Source of the DNA: Lysobacter enzymogenes
Lineage (GTDB): Bacteria; Pseudomonadota; Gammaproteobacteria; Xanthomonadales; Xanthomonadaceae
NCBI RefSeq assembly: GCF_900106525.1
Contig: NZ_FNOG01000002.1
Span: 725,785 to 771,948 of the forward strand
DNA: 46,164 nucleotides
Direction of reading: 5' to 3'
The notes below the pieces were generated by a model. That model did no database searches, had not been told where the DNA came from, and saw nothing but the letters and a program-made list of their open reading frames with translations. Below are positions 24,817 to 32,725 of the stretch, in pieces; position 1 is the first letter of the stretch, and the number at the start of each line of letters is the position of its first letter. The position numbers and the translations under genes were made by a program.

Positions 24817-25099
24817 CCGCGCGTCGCACAACCGCGCGGTCCCGGCCCAATGGAGTCTTCGGGGGAAGACCGGCCGGTGTCGCGGCACGACGGGGCCACC
24901 GTCGCGTCCGACCGCTTCGGCGCCATGCGCGGAGCGGCACGTGCCCGGAACGGTCCGGCGCGCGCGACACCCAGCCAGCGCTCCGATGCTCCGCGCCCGC
25001 GGGGGCGCGGCCGTGCCGTCAACGACGCCGCTGCGCGGCCCGTCGTCGATAGCGCGTCCGTGTTCTCCGCACCGTGCACCCACGCCCCGGAGCAATGCC
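24817..25099 (+). promoter_or_regulatory. nrdA leader, candidate expression platform
   Basis: A 283-base leader between aptamer and ATG with several hairpins. CCGCGCG / CGCGCGG lies at 24817-24839. Next is a nested hairpin with outer arms CCGGCC (24842-24847) / GGCCGG (24872-24877) and inner arms GTCTTC (24855-24860) / GAAGAC (24865-24870). The third is CGCGCCC / GGGCGCG near 25008. The bases GTCTTCGGG (24855-24863) are also complementary to CCCGAAGAC in the aptamer (24798-24806), so the nested hairpin and the aptamer end could compete. None of the hairpins has a T-run. Confidence 0.55.
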
Positions 25100-27592
25100 A
25101 TGACCACATTAGAAACCGATTCGTCCGTCGCCCCCGCCACGGACGCCGCCAGCGTCCCCGCCGCCGCCGTCAAACCCCAACGCAGCGCACAAGACGCCCC
25201 CGGCTTCGCCCTGACCCCGCCGGCCGCCAACCTCACCATGAGCGTGACCAAGCGCAGCGGCCGGCGCGAGCCGGTCGACCTCAACAAGATCGTGCGCGCG
25301 GTGACCCGCTGCGCCGAAGGCTTGTATTCGGTCGATCCGATGCGCGTGTCCACCCGCACCATCTCCGGCCTGTACGACGGCGCGACCACGCGCGAGCTCG
25401 ACGAGCTGTCGATCCGCACCGCCGCGCTGCTGACCGCCGAGGAGCCCGAATACGGCCGCCTCGCCGCGCGCCTGCTCGCCGGGGTGATCGAGAAGGAAGT
25501 CGCCGGGATCGAGATCCACGCGTTCTCGCAGTCGGTCCAGCGCGGCTTCGACCTGGGCCTGATCAACCAGCGCCTGCTCGACTTCGTCCAGGCCAACGCG
25601 CGCAAGCTCAACGACGCGATCGACCGCAACCTCGACGCCAAGTTCGACTACTTCGGCCTGCGCACCCTGTACGACCGCTACCTGCTGCGCCATCCGACCG
25701 CGCGCACCGTCATCGAGACCCCGCAGCAGTTCTTCCTGCGCATCGCCTGCGCGCTGAGCGAGGACGTGTCCGACGCGCTGGCGCTGTACCGGCGCATGGC
25801 CCAGCTCGACTACATCCCGTCCTCGCCGACCCTGTTCAACTCCGGCACCACCCACGAGCAGCTGTCGAGCTGCTTCCTGCTGGATTCGCCGGAAGACTCG
25901 CTGGAAGCGATCTACAAGCGCTACATGGACGTGGCCAAGCTGAGCAAGTTCAGCGGCGGCATCGGCCTGAGCTACACCCGCATCCGCGCGCGCGGCTCGC
26001 TGATCCGTTCCACCAACGGCCTGAGCAACGGCATCGTGCCGTGGCTGAAGACGCTCGACGCGTCGGTGGCCGCGGTCAACCAGGGCGGCAAGCGCAAGGG
26101 CGCGGCCTGCGTGTACCTGGAGCCGTGGCACGCCGACATCGAAGAATTCCTGGAACTGCGCGACAACACCGGCGACGAAGCGCGCCGCACCCACAACCTC
26201 AACCTCGCCAACTGGATTCCCGACGAATTCATGCGCCGGGTCGAGGCCGATGCGGACTGGTCGCTGTTCGATCCGGCCAAGGTGCCGCAGCTGACCGACC
26301 TGTGGGGCGAGTCGTTCGAGCGCGCCTACCGCGCCGCCGAAGCCACCGGCCTTGCGGTGAAGAAGGTCAAGGCGCGCGATATCTACGGGCGGATGATGCG
26401 CACCCTGGCCCAGACCGGCAACGGCTGGATGAACTTCAAGGACAAGTCCAACCGCGCCTGCAACCAGACCCTGCGCGAAGGCAACGTGGTGCACCTGTCC
26501 AACCTGTGCACCGAGATCCTGGAAGTGACCTCGCAGGACGAGACCGCGGTGTGCAACCTCGGCTCGATCAACCTCTCGCACCACGTCGAGATTTTCGAAG
26601 ACGGCAAGGGCGCGTTCGATTTCGACAAGCTCGCCGAGACCGTGCGCCTGGCCGTGCGCCAGCTCGACCGCGTGATCGACCTGAACTTCTACCCGATCGA
26701 AACCGCGCGCCGCGCCAACCTGCGCTGGCGCCCGGTCGGCCTGGGCACGATGGGCCTGCAGGACGTGTTCTTCAAGCTGCGCCTGCCGTTCGACTCGGAG
26801 CCGGCGCGCAAGCTCGGCCGCGAGATCGCCGAGGCCATCTACTTCCACGCCCTGTCGGCGTCGAACGAGCTGGCGATGGAGCACGGCAAGCACCCGGCCT
26901 TCGACGACACCCGCGCCAGCGGCGGCGAACTGCAGTTCGAAGCCTGGGGCGTAGAGCCCTCGCAGCCGGAGCGTTGGGTCGAACTGCGCGCGCGGATCAA
27001 GCAGCACGGCCTGCGCAACTCGCTGCTGGTGGCGATCGCGCCGACCGCGACCATCGCCTCGATCGCCGGCTGCTACGAGTGCATCGAGCCGCAGGTGTCG
27101 AACCTGTTCAAGCGCGAAACCCTGTCGGGCGACTTCCTGGTGGTCAACAAGTACCTGGTCGAGGAGCTCAAGAAGCTCGGCCTATGGACCGCGGAGATGC
27201 GCGACCGGATCAAGATGGCCGAAGGCTCGATCCAGGCGGTGGCCGAGATTCCCGAATCGCTGCGCCAGGTCTACCGCACCGCATGGGAACTGCCGATGCG
27301 CTCGCTGATCGACATGGCCGCCGACCGCGGCGCGTTCATCGATCAGAGCCAGTCGCTCAACTTGTTCATCGAAAGCCCGAACATCGGCCAGCTCAGCTCG
27401 ATGTACATGTACGCCTGGAAGAAGGGCCTGAAGACCACGTACTACCTGCGCTCGCGTCCGGCGACCAAGATCGCCAAGACCACGGTCAGCGCGCCGGCCG
27501 CAGCGCCCGTGGCGCCGAAGCCGGAGTACAGCGAGAACGAGGCGATCGCCTGCTCGCTGGAGAATCCGGAAAGCTGCGAAGCCTGCCAGTAA
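25100..27592 (+). CDS. nrdA: Ribonucleoside-diphosphate reductase, large (alpha) subunit, class Ia
   Basis: An 830-residue catalytic subunit that reduces ribonucleoside diphosphates to deoxy forms, the committed step of DNA-precursor synthesis. After a 45-residue Ala/Pro-rich tail comes an ATP-cone (MSVTKRSGRREPVDLNKIVR), the usual site of overall dATP/ATP control. The redox-active Cys is in LSSCFLLDSPED. The radical site NLCTEILEV is followed by TAVCNLGSINLS. PTATIASIAGCYECIEP is the family signature. The C-terminal tail ends ESCEACQ, the thioredoxin-facing Cys pair. GGAG lies seven bases before the ATG. It sits behind a B12 riboswitch and is followed by nrdB. Confidence 0.96.
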   Translation: MTTLETDSSVAPATDAASVPAAAVKPQRSAQDAPGFALTPPAANLTMSVTKRSGRREPVDLNKIVRAVTRCAEGLYSVDPMRVSTRTISGLYDGATTRELDELSIRTAALLTAEEPEYGRLAARLLAGVIEKEVAGIEIHAFSQSVQRGFDLGLINQRLLDFVQANARKLNDAIDRNLDAKFDYFGLRTLYDRYLLRHPTARTVIETPQQFFLRIACALSEDVSDALALYRRMAQLDYIPSSPTLFNSGTTHEQLSSCFLLDSPEDSLEAIYKRYMDVAKLSKFSGGIGLSYTRIRARGSLIRSTNGLSNGIVPWLKTLDASVAAVNQGGKRKGAACVYLEPWHADIEEFLELRDNTGDEARRTHNLNLANWIPDEFMRRVEADADWSLFDPAKVPQLTDLWGESFERAYRAAEATGLAVKKVKARDIYGRMMRTLAQTGNGWMNFKDKSNRACNQTLREGNVVHLSNLCTEILEVTSQDETAVCNLGSINLSHHVEIFEDGKGAFDFDKLAETVRLAVRQLDRVIDLNFYPIETARRANLRWRPVGLGTMGLQDVFFKLRLPFDSEPARKLGREIAEAIYFHALSASNELAMEHGKHPAFDDTRASGGELQFEAWGVEPSQPERWVELRARIKQHGLRNSLLVAIAPTATIASIAGCYECIEPQVSNLFKRETLSGDFLVVNKYLVEELKKLGLWTAEMRDRIKMAEGSIQAVAEIPESLRQVYRTAWELPMRSLIDMAADRGAFIDQSQSLNLFIESPNIGQLSSMYMYAWKKGLKTTYYLRSRPATKIAKTTVSAPAAAPVAPKPEYSENEAIACSLENPESCEACQ

Positions 27593-27604
27593 CGCGCCGC
27601 AAAG

Positions 27605-27703
27605 CCCCTCTCCCGCATGCGGGAGAGGGGTTGGGGTGAGGGCCGAACGCCCGCACCGCCCTCATCCGCCCTCCGGGCACCTTCTCCCGCTCGCGGGAGA
27701 AGG
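27605..27703. repeat. Family E paired hairpins between nrdA and nrdB
   Basis: Two hairpins. The first is CCCCTCTCCCGC / GCGGGAGAGGGG (27605-27630), followed by TTGGGGTGAGGG. The second is CCTTCTCCCGC / GCGGGAGAAGG (27680-27703). The element fills most of the 131-base gap and ends 20 bases before the nrdB ATG. It may alter the nrdA to nrdB expression ratio by partial termination or by stabilising the mRNA end. Confidence 0.88.
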
Positions 27704-27723
27704 AAAAGCATCAAGGAAACACC

Positions 27724-28740
27724 ATGTCCATCGCCCCGCCCCGCCTGCTCGATCCCGGCTTCGATCTCACCCTGCGCCCGATGCGCTACGCGCAGTTCTA
27801 CGAGATGTACCGCGACGCCATCCGCAACACCTGGACCGTCGAGGAAGTGGATTTCTCGCAGGACGTCAACGACCTCAAGCACAAGTTCGGCCCGGCCGAG
27901 CGGCATCTGGTCGAGCGGCTGGTCGCGTTCTTCGCCACCGGCGACAGCATCGTCGCCAACAACCTGGTGCTGAACCTGTATCAGCACATCAACGCGCCCG
28001 AGGCGCGCATGTACCTGTCGCGGCAGTTGTACGAGGAAGCGCTGCACGTGCAGTTCTACCTGACCCTGCTCGACACCTACCTGCCCGACCCGAACGAGCG
28101 CGCCAAGGCCTTCGACGCGGTCGAGAAGATCCCCTCGATCCGGGCCAAGGCCGAGTTCTGCTTCCGCTGGATCGACTCGATCCAGGGCCTGAAGCGGGTC
28201 GAGACGCGCGAGCAGCGCCGCCAGTTCCTGCTCAACCTGATCTGCTTCGCCGGCTGCATCGAAGGCCTGTTCTTCTTCGCCGCCTTCGCCTACGTCTATT
28301 ACCTGCGTTCGCGCGGCCTGCTCAACGGCCTGGCCTCGGGCACCAACTGGGTGTTCCGCGACGAGAGCTGCCACATGGCGTTCGCGTTCGAGGTCATCCG
28401 CACCGCGCGCGAGGAAGAGCCCGACCTGTTCGACGCCGACCTGCGCGCGCAGGTGGTGAAGATGTTCGAGGAAGCGGTGGATTGCGAGTACCTGTTCGCC
28501 CAGGACGTGCTGTCCGGCGGCGTGGTCGGCCTGTCGCTGAAGGACATGCGCCAGTACCTGGAGTACTGCGCCGACCAGCGCATGGCCCAGCTCGGCATGC
28601 CCAAGCACTTCGGTTCGACCAACCCGTTCGCGTTCATGGACCTGCAGGACGTGCAGGAAGTGACCAACTTCTTCGAGCGGCGCGTGTCGGCGTACCAGGT
28701 CGGCGTGCAGGGCGAAGTCGCGTTCGACGAGGCGTTCTGA
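27724..28740 (+). CDS. nrdB: Ribonucleoside-diphosphate reductase, small (beta) subunit, class Ia
   Basis: A 338-residue radical-generating subunit. The di-iron ligands can be assigned: Asp74 (ATGDSIVANN), Glu105 and His108 (YEEALH), Glu180 (CIEGLFFF), Glu214 and His217 (RDESCH). The radical Tyr is kept as Tyr112, four residues after His108, as in E. coli (His118, Tyr122). It is therefore an ordinary tyrosyl-radical enzyme needing iron and oxygen rather than B12. The C-terminal AFDEAF tail would bind NrdA. It is co-directional with nrdA across a repeat-filled gap and should share the B12-controlled transcript. Confidence 0.96.
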   Translation: MSIAPPRLLDPGFDLTLRPMRYAQFYEMYRDAIRNTWTVEEVDFSQDVNDLKHKFGPAERHLVERLVAFFATGDSIVANNLVLNLYQHINAPEARMYLSRQLYEEALHVQFYLTLLDTYLPDPNERAKAFDAVEKIPSIRAKAEFCFRWIDSIQGLKRVETREQRRQFLLNLICFAGCIEGLFFFAAFAYVYYLRSRGLLNGLASGTNWVFRDESCHMAFAFEVIRTAREEEPDLFDADLRAQVVKMFEEAVDCEYLFAQDVLSGGVVGLSLKDMRQYLEYCADQRMAQLGMPKHFGSTNPFAFMDLQDVQEVTNFFERRVSAYQVGVQGEVAFDEAF

Positions 28741-28769
28741 CGCGCTGAGCCGCTCTCCCGCGCTCTAAG

Positions 28770-28878
28770 CCCCTCTCCCGCTTGCGGGAGAGGGGTTGGG
28801 GTGAGGGCAAACGCCCCGCCCACCATCTTCGCAACCGCTTTCCCTCACCCCAGCCCTCTCCCGCTCAGCGGGAGAGGG
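28770..28878. repeat. Family E paired hairpins after nrdB
   Basis: Hairpins CCCCTCTCCCGC / GCGGGAGAGGGG (28770-28795) and CCCTCTCCCGC / GCGGGAGAGGG (28854-28878) face each other. TTGGGGTGAGGG and CCCTCACCCCAG inside can pair too, so the whole element is one long inverted repeat. It ends 16 bases before the thioesterase ATG and probably separates it from the nrd transcript. Confidence 0.88.
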
Positions 28879-28894
28879 AGCATGCTGCCCTGGA

Positions 28895-29311
28895 ATGTTC
28901 GACATCATCGCCTCCCCCACGCCCGACACCTCCGCCATGACCGAAGCCCGCATGACCGAGATCGTCTTCCCCGACCACACCAACCACCTGGGCACGCTGT
29001 TCGGGGGCCAGGCGCTGGCGTGGATGGACAAGGCCGCCTTCATCGCCGCCTCGCGCTATGCGCGCCGCACCGTGGTCACCGCGCGTTCGGAGCAGATCGA
29101 CTTCCACACCCCGGTGCCCAAGGGCGCGCTGGTGGAGTTGATCGCGCGCGTGGTCGAAACCGGCCGCACCTCGATGCAGGTGGAAGTGGAGATGATCCGC
29201 GAGGATCTGCTGACCGGCGAATCGCAACTGGCCACGCGCGGGCGCTTCACCATGATCGCGCTCGACGCCGACGGCAAGCCGACGGCGGTGCCGGCGCTGC
29301 CGGCCGCCTGA
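28895..29311 (+). CDS. Acyl-CoA thioesterase, hotdog fold (YciA/BFIT type)
   Basis: A 138-residue hotdog-fold enzyme that would hydrolyse acyl-CoA thioesters in the cytoplasm. The signature is NHLGTLFGGQALAWMDKAAF, with the catalytic Asp in WMD, followed by VVTARSEQIDFHTPV, a core strand seen in YciA-type enzymes. The chain length of its substrate is unknown. The ATG at 28895 is the first in frame. Later Met codons at residues 15 and 20 are possible starts, because the family often begins near MTEIVFPDH. A family E repeat lies directly before it. Confidence 0.88.
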   Translation: MFDIIASPTPDTSAMTEARMTEIVFPDHTNHLGTLFGGQALAWMDKAAFIAASRYARRTVVTARSEQIDFHTPVPKGALVELIARVVETGRTSMQVEVEMIREDLLTGESQLATRGRFTMIALDADGKPTAVPALPAA

Positions 29312-29445
29312 GCGCGGGGCCGCGCGAACGCGGCCGCCGATGCAACACAGCGATCCGGCGCGTGCGCGCGCCGGCGCAAGACGCGGATAGTCCGGAGCGC
29401 GCGCGATTCCTAAAGTCGCCGCACCTCCACCACGGATACCGCGCG

Positions 29446-30492
29446 ATGCAACTGGACCACTACCGCACCCTCGGCCGCTCCGGCCTGCGCATCAGCCCGA
29501 TCTGCCTGGGCACCATGACCTTCGGCCAGGATTGGGGCTGGGGCAGCGACGAAAGCGAAGCGCGCAGCGTGTTCGAGGCCTATCTCGAACGCGGCGGCAA
29601 TTACTTCGACACCGCGAATTTCTACACCGGCGGAAGTTCGGAAACCCTGCTCGGCCGCTTCGCCCAGGGACGCCGCGATCGCTTGGTGATCGCCACCAAG
29701 TTTTCGCTGTGCACCGACCCGGGCGATCCCAACGCCGGCGGCAACCACCGCAAGAACCTGCGCCGCTCGGTCGAGGCCAGCCTGCGCCGGCTCGACACCG
29801 ACTACATCGATCTGCTGTACCTGCACGCCTGGGACGCGACCACGCCGGTCGAGGAAGTCATGCGCGGCTTCGACGACCTGGTGCGCGCCGGCAAGGTGCT
29901 TTACGCCGGCGTCTCCGACCTGCCGGCGTGGCAGGCCGCGCGCCTGCAGACCCTGGCCGAACTGCGCGGCTGGTCGCCGTTGGTGGCGCTGCAGACCGAA
30001 TACAGCCTGGCCCAGCGCGAGAGCGAGCGCGAACTGCTGCCGATGGCGCGCGAACTCGGCCTGGGCGTGAGCGCGTGGTCGCCGTTGGCCTCGGGCGTGT
30101 TGACCGGCAAATACTCGCGCGCCGACCTCGACCCGGCCACCGCGCAGGGCCGGCGCGCGGTCGCCATCGGCAACGGCGCGCTGACCGAGCGCGCGCTGGA
30201 CATCGCGCAGGTCGTGGTCGAGATCGCGCGCGAACTCGAACGCCCCGCGGCGCAGGTCGCGTTGGCGTGGACGCTGCAACGGCCCGGCGCGATCGTGCCG
30301 GTGATCGGCGCACGCACCCAGGCGCAGTTGCTGCAGAACCTGGGCGCGCTGGAAGTCGAGCTCAGCCCGGCGCAGATCGAGCGCCTGGAACGCGCGAGCG
30401 CGATCGCGCTGGGGTTCCCGCACGATTTCCTGGCCCTGCCCGGGATCGTCGGGGCGATGTTCGGCGGGGCGCAGGTGCGGCGCGATTGGTGA
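29446..30492 (+). CDS. Aldo/keto reductase
   Basis: A 348-residue NADPH-dependent oxidoreductase with a TIM barrel. The catalytic tetrad can be seen as Asp55 and Tyr60 (NYFDTANFYTGG), Lys85 (VIATKFS) and His127 (LLYLHAWD). The cofactor region GVLTGKYSRADLD and the C-terminal PVIGARTQAQLLQNL are typical. Substrates are probably carbonyl compounds or sugars but cannot be assigned. No strong ribosome site is visible at the ATG. The start is set by the usual YRTLGRSGLRIS N-terminus. The frame is open upstream into the thioesterase gene, which is a shadow. Confidence 0.92.
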   Translation: MQLDHYRTLGRSGLRISPICLGTMTFGQDWGWGSDESEARSVFEAYLERGGNYFDTANFYTGGSSETLLGRFAQGRRDRLVIATKFSLCTDPGDPNAGGNHRKNLRRSVEASLRRLDTDYIDLLYLHAWDATTPVEEVMRGFDDLVRAGKVLYAGVSDLPAWQAARLQTLAELRGWSPLVALQTEYSLAQRESERELLPMARELGLGVSAWSPLASGVLTGKYSRADLDPATAQGRRAVAIGNGALTERALDIAQVVVEIARELERPAAQVALAWTLQRPGAIVPVIGARTQAQLLQNLGALEVELSPAQIERLERASAIALGFPHDFLALPGIVGAMFGGAQVRRDW

Positions 30493-30585
30493 GCGATGAC
30501 GGCGGCGGGCGCGGCGGTGTCGCGCCTGCCGTCGTTCGATTCCAAGGCGACGTCGATTACGAACGAGGCGTCGTAATCGGGTTTT

Positions 30586-30658
30586 CGCGGTCGCGGCTTG
30601 CGCCGCTCCTACAGTCGGATACGAAGCCCCTGTAGGAGCGGCGCGAGCCGCGACCGCG
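30586..30658. repeat. Palindromic repeat, family A (inverted arm order)
   Basis: The arm ending GCCGCTCCTACAG (30586-30614) precedes the arm CTGTAGGAGCGGC with its continuation (30630-30658), as at 8765-8829. It lies between the convergent aldo/keto reductase and ClpP-fold lipoprotein genes. Confidence 0.88.
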
Positions 30659-30694
30659 CCAATCCAACTACGACGCCCCTCGCCCGCCGCAGAC

Positions 30695-31861
30695 TTACTT
30701 CGCCGACTTCTCCGCCTTGTCGGACTTGGCCGGCTTGCCGTCGGCGCTCTTGGCATCCGCGTCCTTGCCCTCGCCGCCCTCGGCCGCGGCGACCTCGTCC
30801 AGCAACGGCGGCGGCAGGTCGCGCGCGTACAGGTCGGCCGGGCTGTCGCCCGGGCAGGTCTTGTCGGGGAAGCCGAACTTGGACTGCAGTTGCTCGGCGC
30901 ATTCGGGCATGGATTCGAAGCTCTTGCCGGTGCCCATGCACTGCGCGTCGAAGGCGCGGCGGAAGGATTCGCGGCGGCGCACGAAATCGTCGCCGCACTT
31001 GCGCGCCAGGCGGATCCGGTCGAGGTCGTCCTGGGCGGCGTTGGTGCCGTCCAGGCCGTATTGCTTGAGCTCGTCCGGGGTCAGGATGCGCAGGTCGCGG
31101 TTGGCCACGGTCATCATCAGGTCCGAGACCGCGGTGGCCACGCCGTTGCGTTCCAGGTAATCGCGCACCTGCTGGTTGATCGCACGCAGCTCGCGGCTGA
31201 GTTCGGCGCGCGAGGTCGCGGTGGAGCGGTCGCGCATCAGCCGGTGGATGCCGACCTTGCCCTCGATCGAGCGGGTGTCGCCGGCGGCCAGCACCAGCAC
31301 GCAGGCGCTATGGCAGACCGACTCCTCGCGCACCCAGATCGCCCAGCCCGATTCGGCGATGGAGTCGCCGGCGCGCAGCGCCTCTTCGACGTGGCCGCCG
31401 CTGGAATCGATGTCGAGGATGCGGGTCGGGATCTCCATGCGCGCGGCCATCGCCGCCACCCGCTGCGCCAGCGCGGTGAAGCCGGCGCCGATCTTGCCCT
31501 GGTAGCGCACCCGCACCACCCCGCGCGCCTGGCACGGCGACATCGCGTCGACCAGGCTGAAGAAATCCAGCGATTCGAGCTTGTCGCCGTCGCCGAAGCG
31601 CGGGTAGTCGTATTCGCAGCTGATCCGGGCGACGCCGCCGTCGAGCTTGGCCGGCGGCCAGTAGGTGCCCTTGAGGATGTCTTCCTCGCTGACCGCGGCC
31701 GGCGCCGGCTTGGGCATGTCGTTCTGGCTGCCCAAGGTCACCGCGGCGCCGGACGGCGCCGGCTCGTCCTTGCCGCAGGCGGCCAGCGCCAGCGCGCACA
31801 GCAACGCGAGCGAGGCGGCCAGGAGCCTGCGGGGAGCGAACGGGGAGCGTTGCGGAACCAT
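30695..31861 (-). CDS. Lipoprotein with ClpP/crotonase-like fold (COG3904-like)
   Basis: A 388-residue predicted lipoprotein. The signal peptide ends with lipobox LAAC at Cys29. The middle shows RILDIDSSGGHVEEALRAGD, then VCHSACVLVLAAGDTR and VGIHRLM. This layout (SGG oxyanion loop, Ser in CHSAC, following His) is that of ClpP-like serine proteases such as the COG3904 periplasmic group. Ser and His are both present, so it may be active. The C-terminal 120 residues add several Cys and a Lys/Ala/Asp-rich tail. The start at 31861 is chosen for the signal peptide. Role unknown; envelope proteolysis is an inference. Confidence 0.8.
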   Translation of the reverse strand: MVPQRSPFAPRRLLAASLALLCALALAACGKDEPAPSGAAVTLGSQNDMPKPAPAAVSEEDILKGTYWPPAKLDGGVARISCEYDYPRFGDGDKLESLDFFSLVDAMSPCQARGVVRVRYQGKIGAGFTALAQRVAAMAARMEIPTRILDIDSSGGHVEEALRAGDSIAESGWAIWVREESVCHSACVLVLAAGDTRSIEGKVGIHRLMRDRSTATSRAELSRELRAINQQVRDYLERNGVATAVSDLMMTVANRDLRILTPDELKQYGLDGTNAAQDDLDRIRLARKCGDDFVRRRESFRRAFDAQCMGTGKSFESMPECAEQLQSKFGFPDKTCPGDSPADLYARDLPPPLLDEVAAAEGGEGKDADAKSADGKPAKSDKAEKSAK

Positions 31862-32091
31862 GTGTCGAACCACCGGAGTCGGGATCGCGCGGGACCGTCC
31901 TGGCCCGCGCCGCGCGCTGCGCCTGCAAACGTTAACGGCAGCCTCGGCCAAGCTCAACGAGGCGCGCGTGCGCGCACGGGCGAGGCTTCATCTTGGCCGG
32001 GCGCGGATGAACCCCGGCCGAGAGCGGCCGGGGCGCCGGCGCAGCCGACAACTGCGGCAAAACCGCAGCGATCGCGGCGATCGGACCGGCG

Positions 32092-32159
32092 AGCGTCGGG
32101 CCTGAAAGGCCCTCCCACAGCGGAGCCGCAACTGTGGGAGGGCCTTCAGGCCCGACGCT
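32092..32159. repeat. Palindromic repeat, family D
   Basis: AGCGTCGGGCCTGAAAGGCC then CTCCCACAG, and the reverse complement CTGTGGGAGGGCC then TTCAGGCCCGACGCT. A second copy is at 39561-39655. It lies about 45 bases upstream of the metE promoter in a stretch (31862-32202) with no supportable gene. Confidence 0.9.
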
Positions 32160-32202
32160 TTCGGCTCCGCTGCGACCAACCCCGCAGAACACTGCATGTC
32201 AT

Positions 32203-32231
32203 TTGACTTCGCCCCGAGCGCTGCGTACCTT
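32203..32231 (+). promoter_or_regulatory. Sigma-70-type promoter of metE
   Basis: TTGACT (32203-32208) and TACCTT (32226-32231), 17 bases apart. The predicted start near 32238 falls at the beginning of the cobalamin aptamer, as in the nrdA leader. Confidence 0.65.
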
Positions 32232-32234
32232 GGC

Positions 32235-32522
32235 GGCGTCTCGGTGAACATCGCTTCATGCAGATAAAGCGATGGGACACGCCAGCCACGGTTCGCGCCG
32301 CGGCCGGCCAGAGGGAATCCGGTGCGAATCCGGAGCTGCCCCGCAGCGGTATGGGAAACGAACGGGCCTTGGCACTGGGCGGTAAGCCTGGGAAGCGGCC
32401 TCAGTAGGCTGGAGCTGAGGAGATAGCGGTTAGGCGTTGGGAGAGAGCGATCGGCTTTCGCTGTCTCCCAACGCCTAACCGCTATCTCCCAGCCCCAACG
32501 TCCCGAGCCCGAAGACCTGCCG
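32235..32522 (+). promoter_or_regulatory. Cobalamin (B12) riboswitch aptamer upstream of metE
   Basis: The core is unmistakable: GGGAATCCGGTGCGAATCCG, GAGCTGCCCCGCAGCGGTAT, GGGAAACGAACGGG, TGGCACTGGGCG, GCCTGGGAAGCGG, CTCAGTAGG and the closing CCCGAAGACCTGCC. A very long optional hairpin (about 32420-32488) has arms GAGATAGCGGTTAGGCGTTG and CAACGCCTAACCGCTATCTC. B12 should repress metE, since MetE replaces the B12-dependent MetH when the vitamin is scarce. Downstream, CGGAAGG / CCTTCCG (32527-32544) and further GC-rich hairpins form the leader up to 32725. I do not see the same 9-base competing complement as in the nrdA leader. Confidence 0.95.
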
Positions 32523-32725
32523 CGACCGGAAGGTGCGCCTTCCGTCCGACTCCGGTTCCGCCTCGTCCCGCGTTCGCGCGCGGGCGGCGCGGGCCGGTTC
32601 GCCCGCGGGGGCGGAGGTCGAAGCCAACGGATCGTTCCGCAGTCCGGCGCACACGCGTCCGGGCGGGCGCGGCCGTGGTCTCCTTCGTTGCCCTGCGTCA
32701 TGCCCACGCATCGCAGGTACTCATC

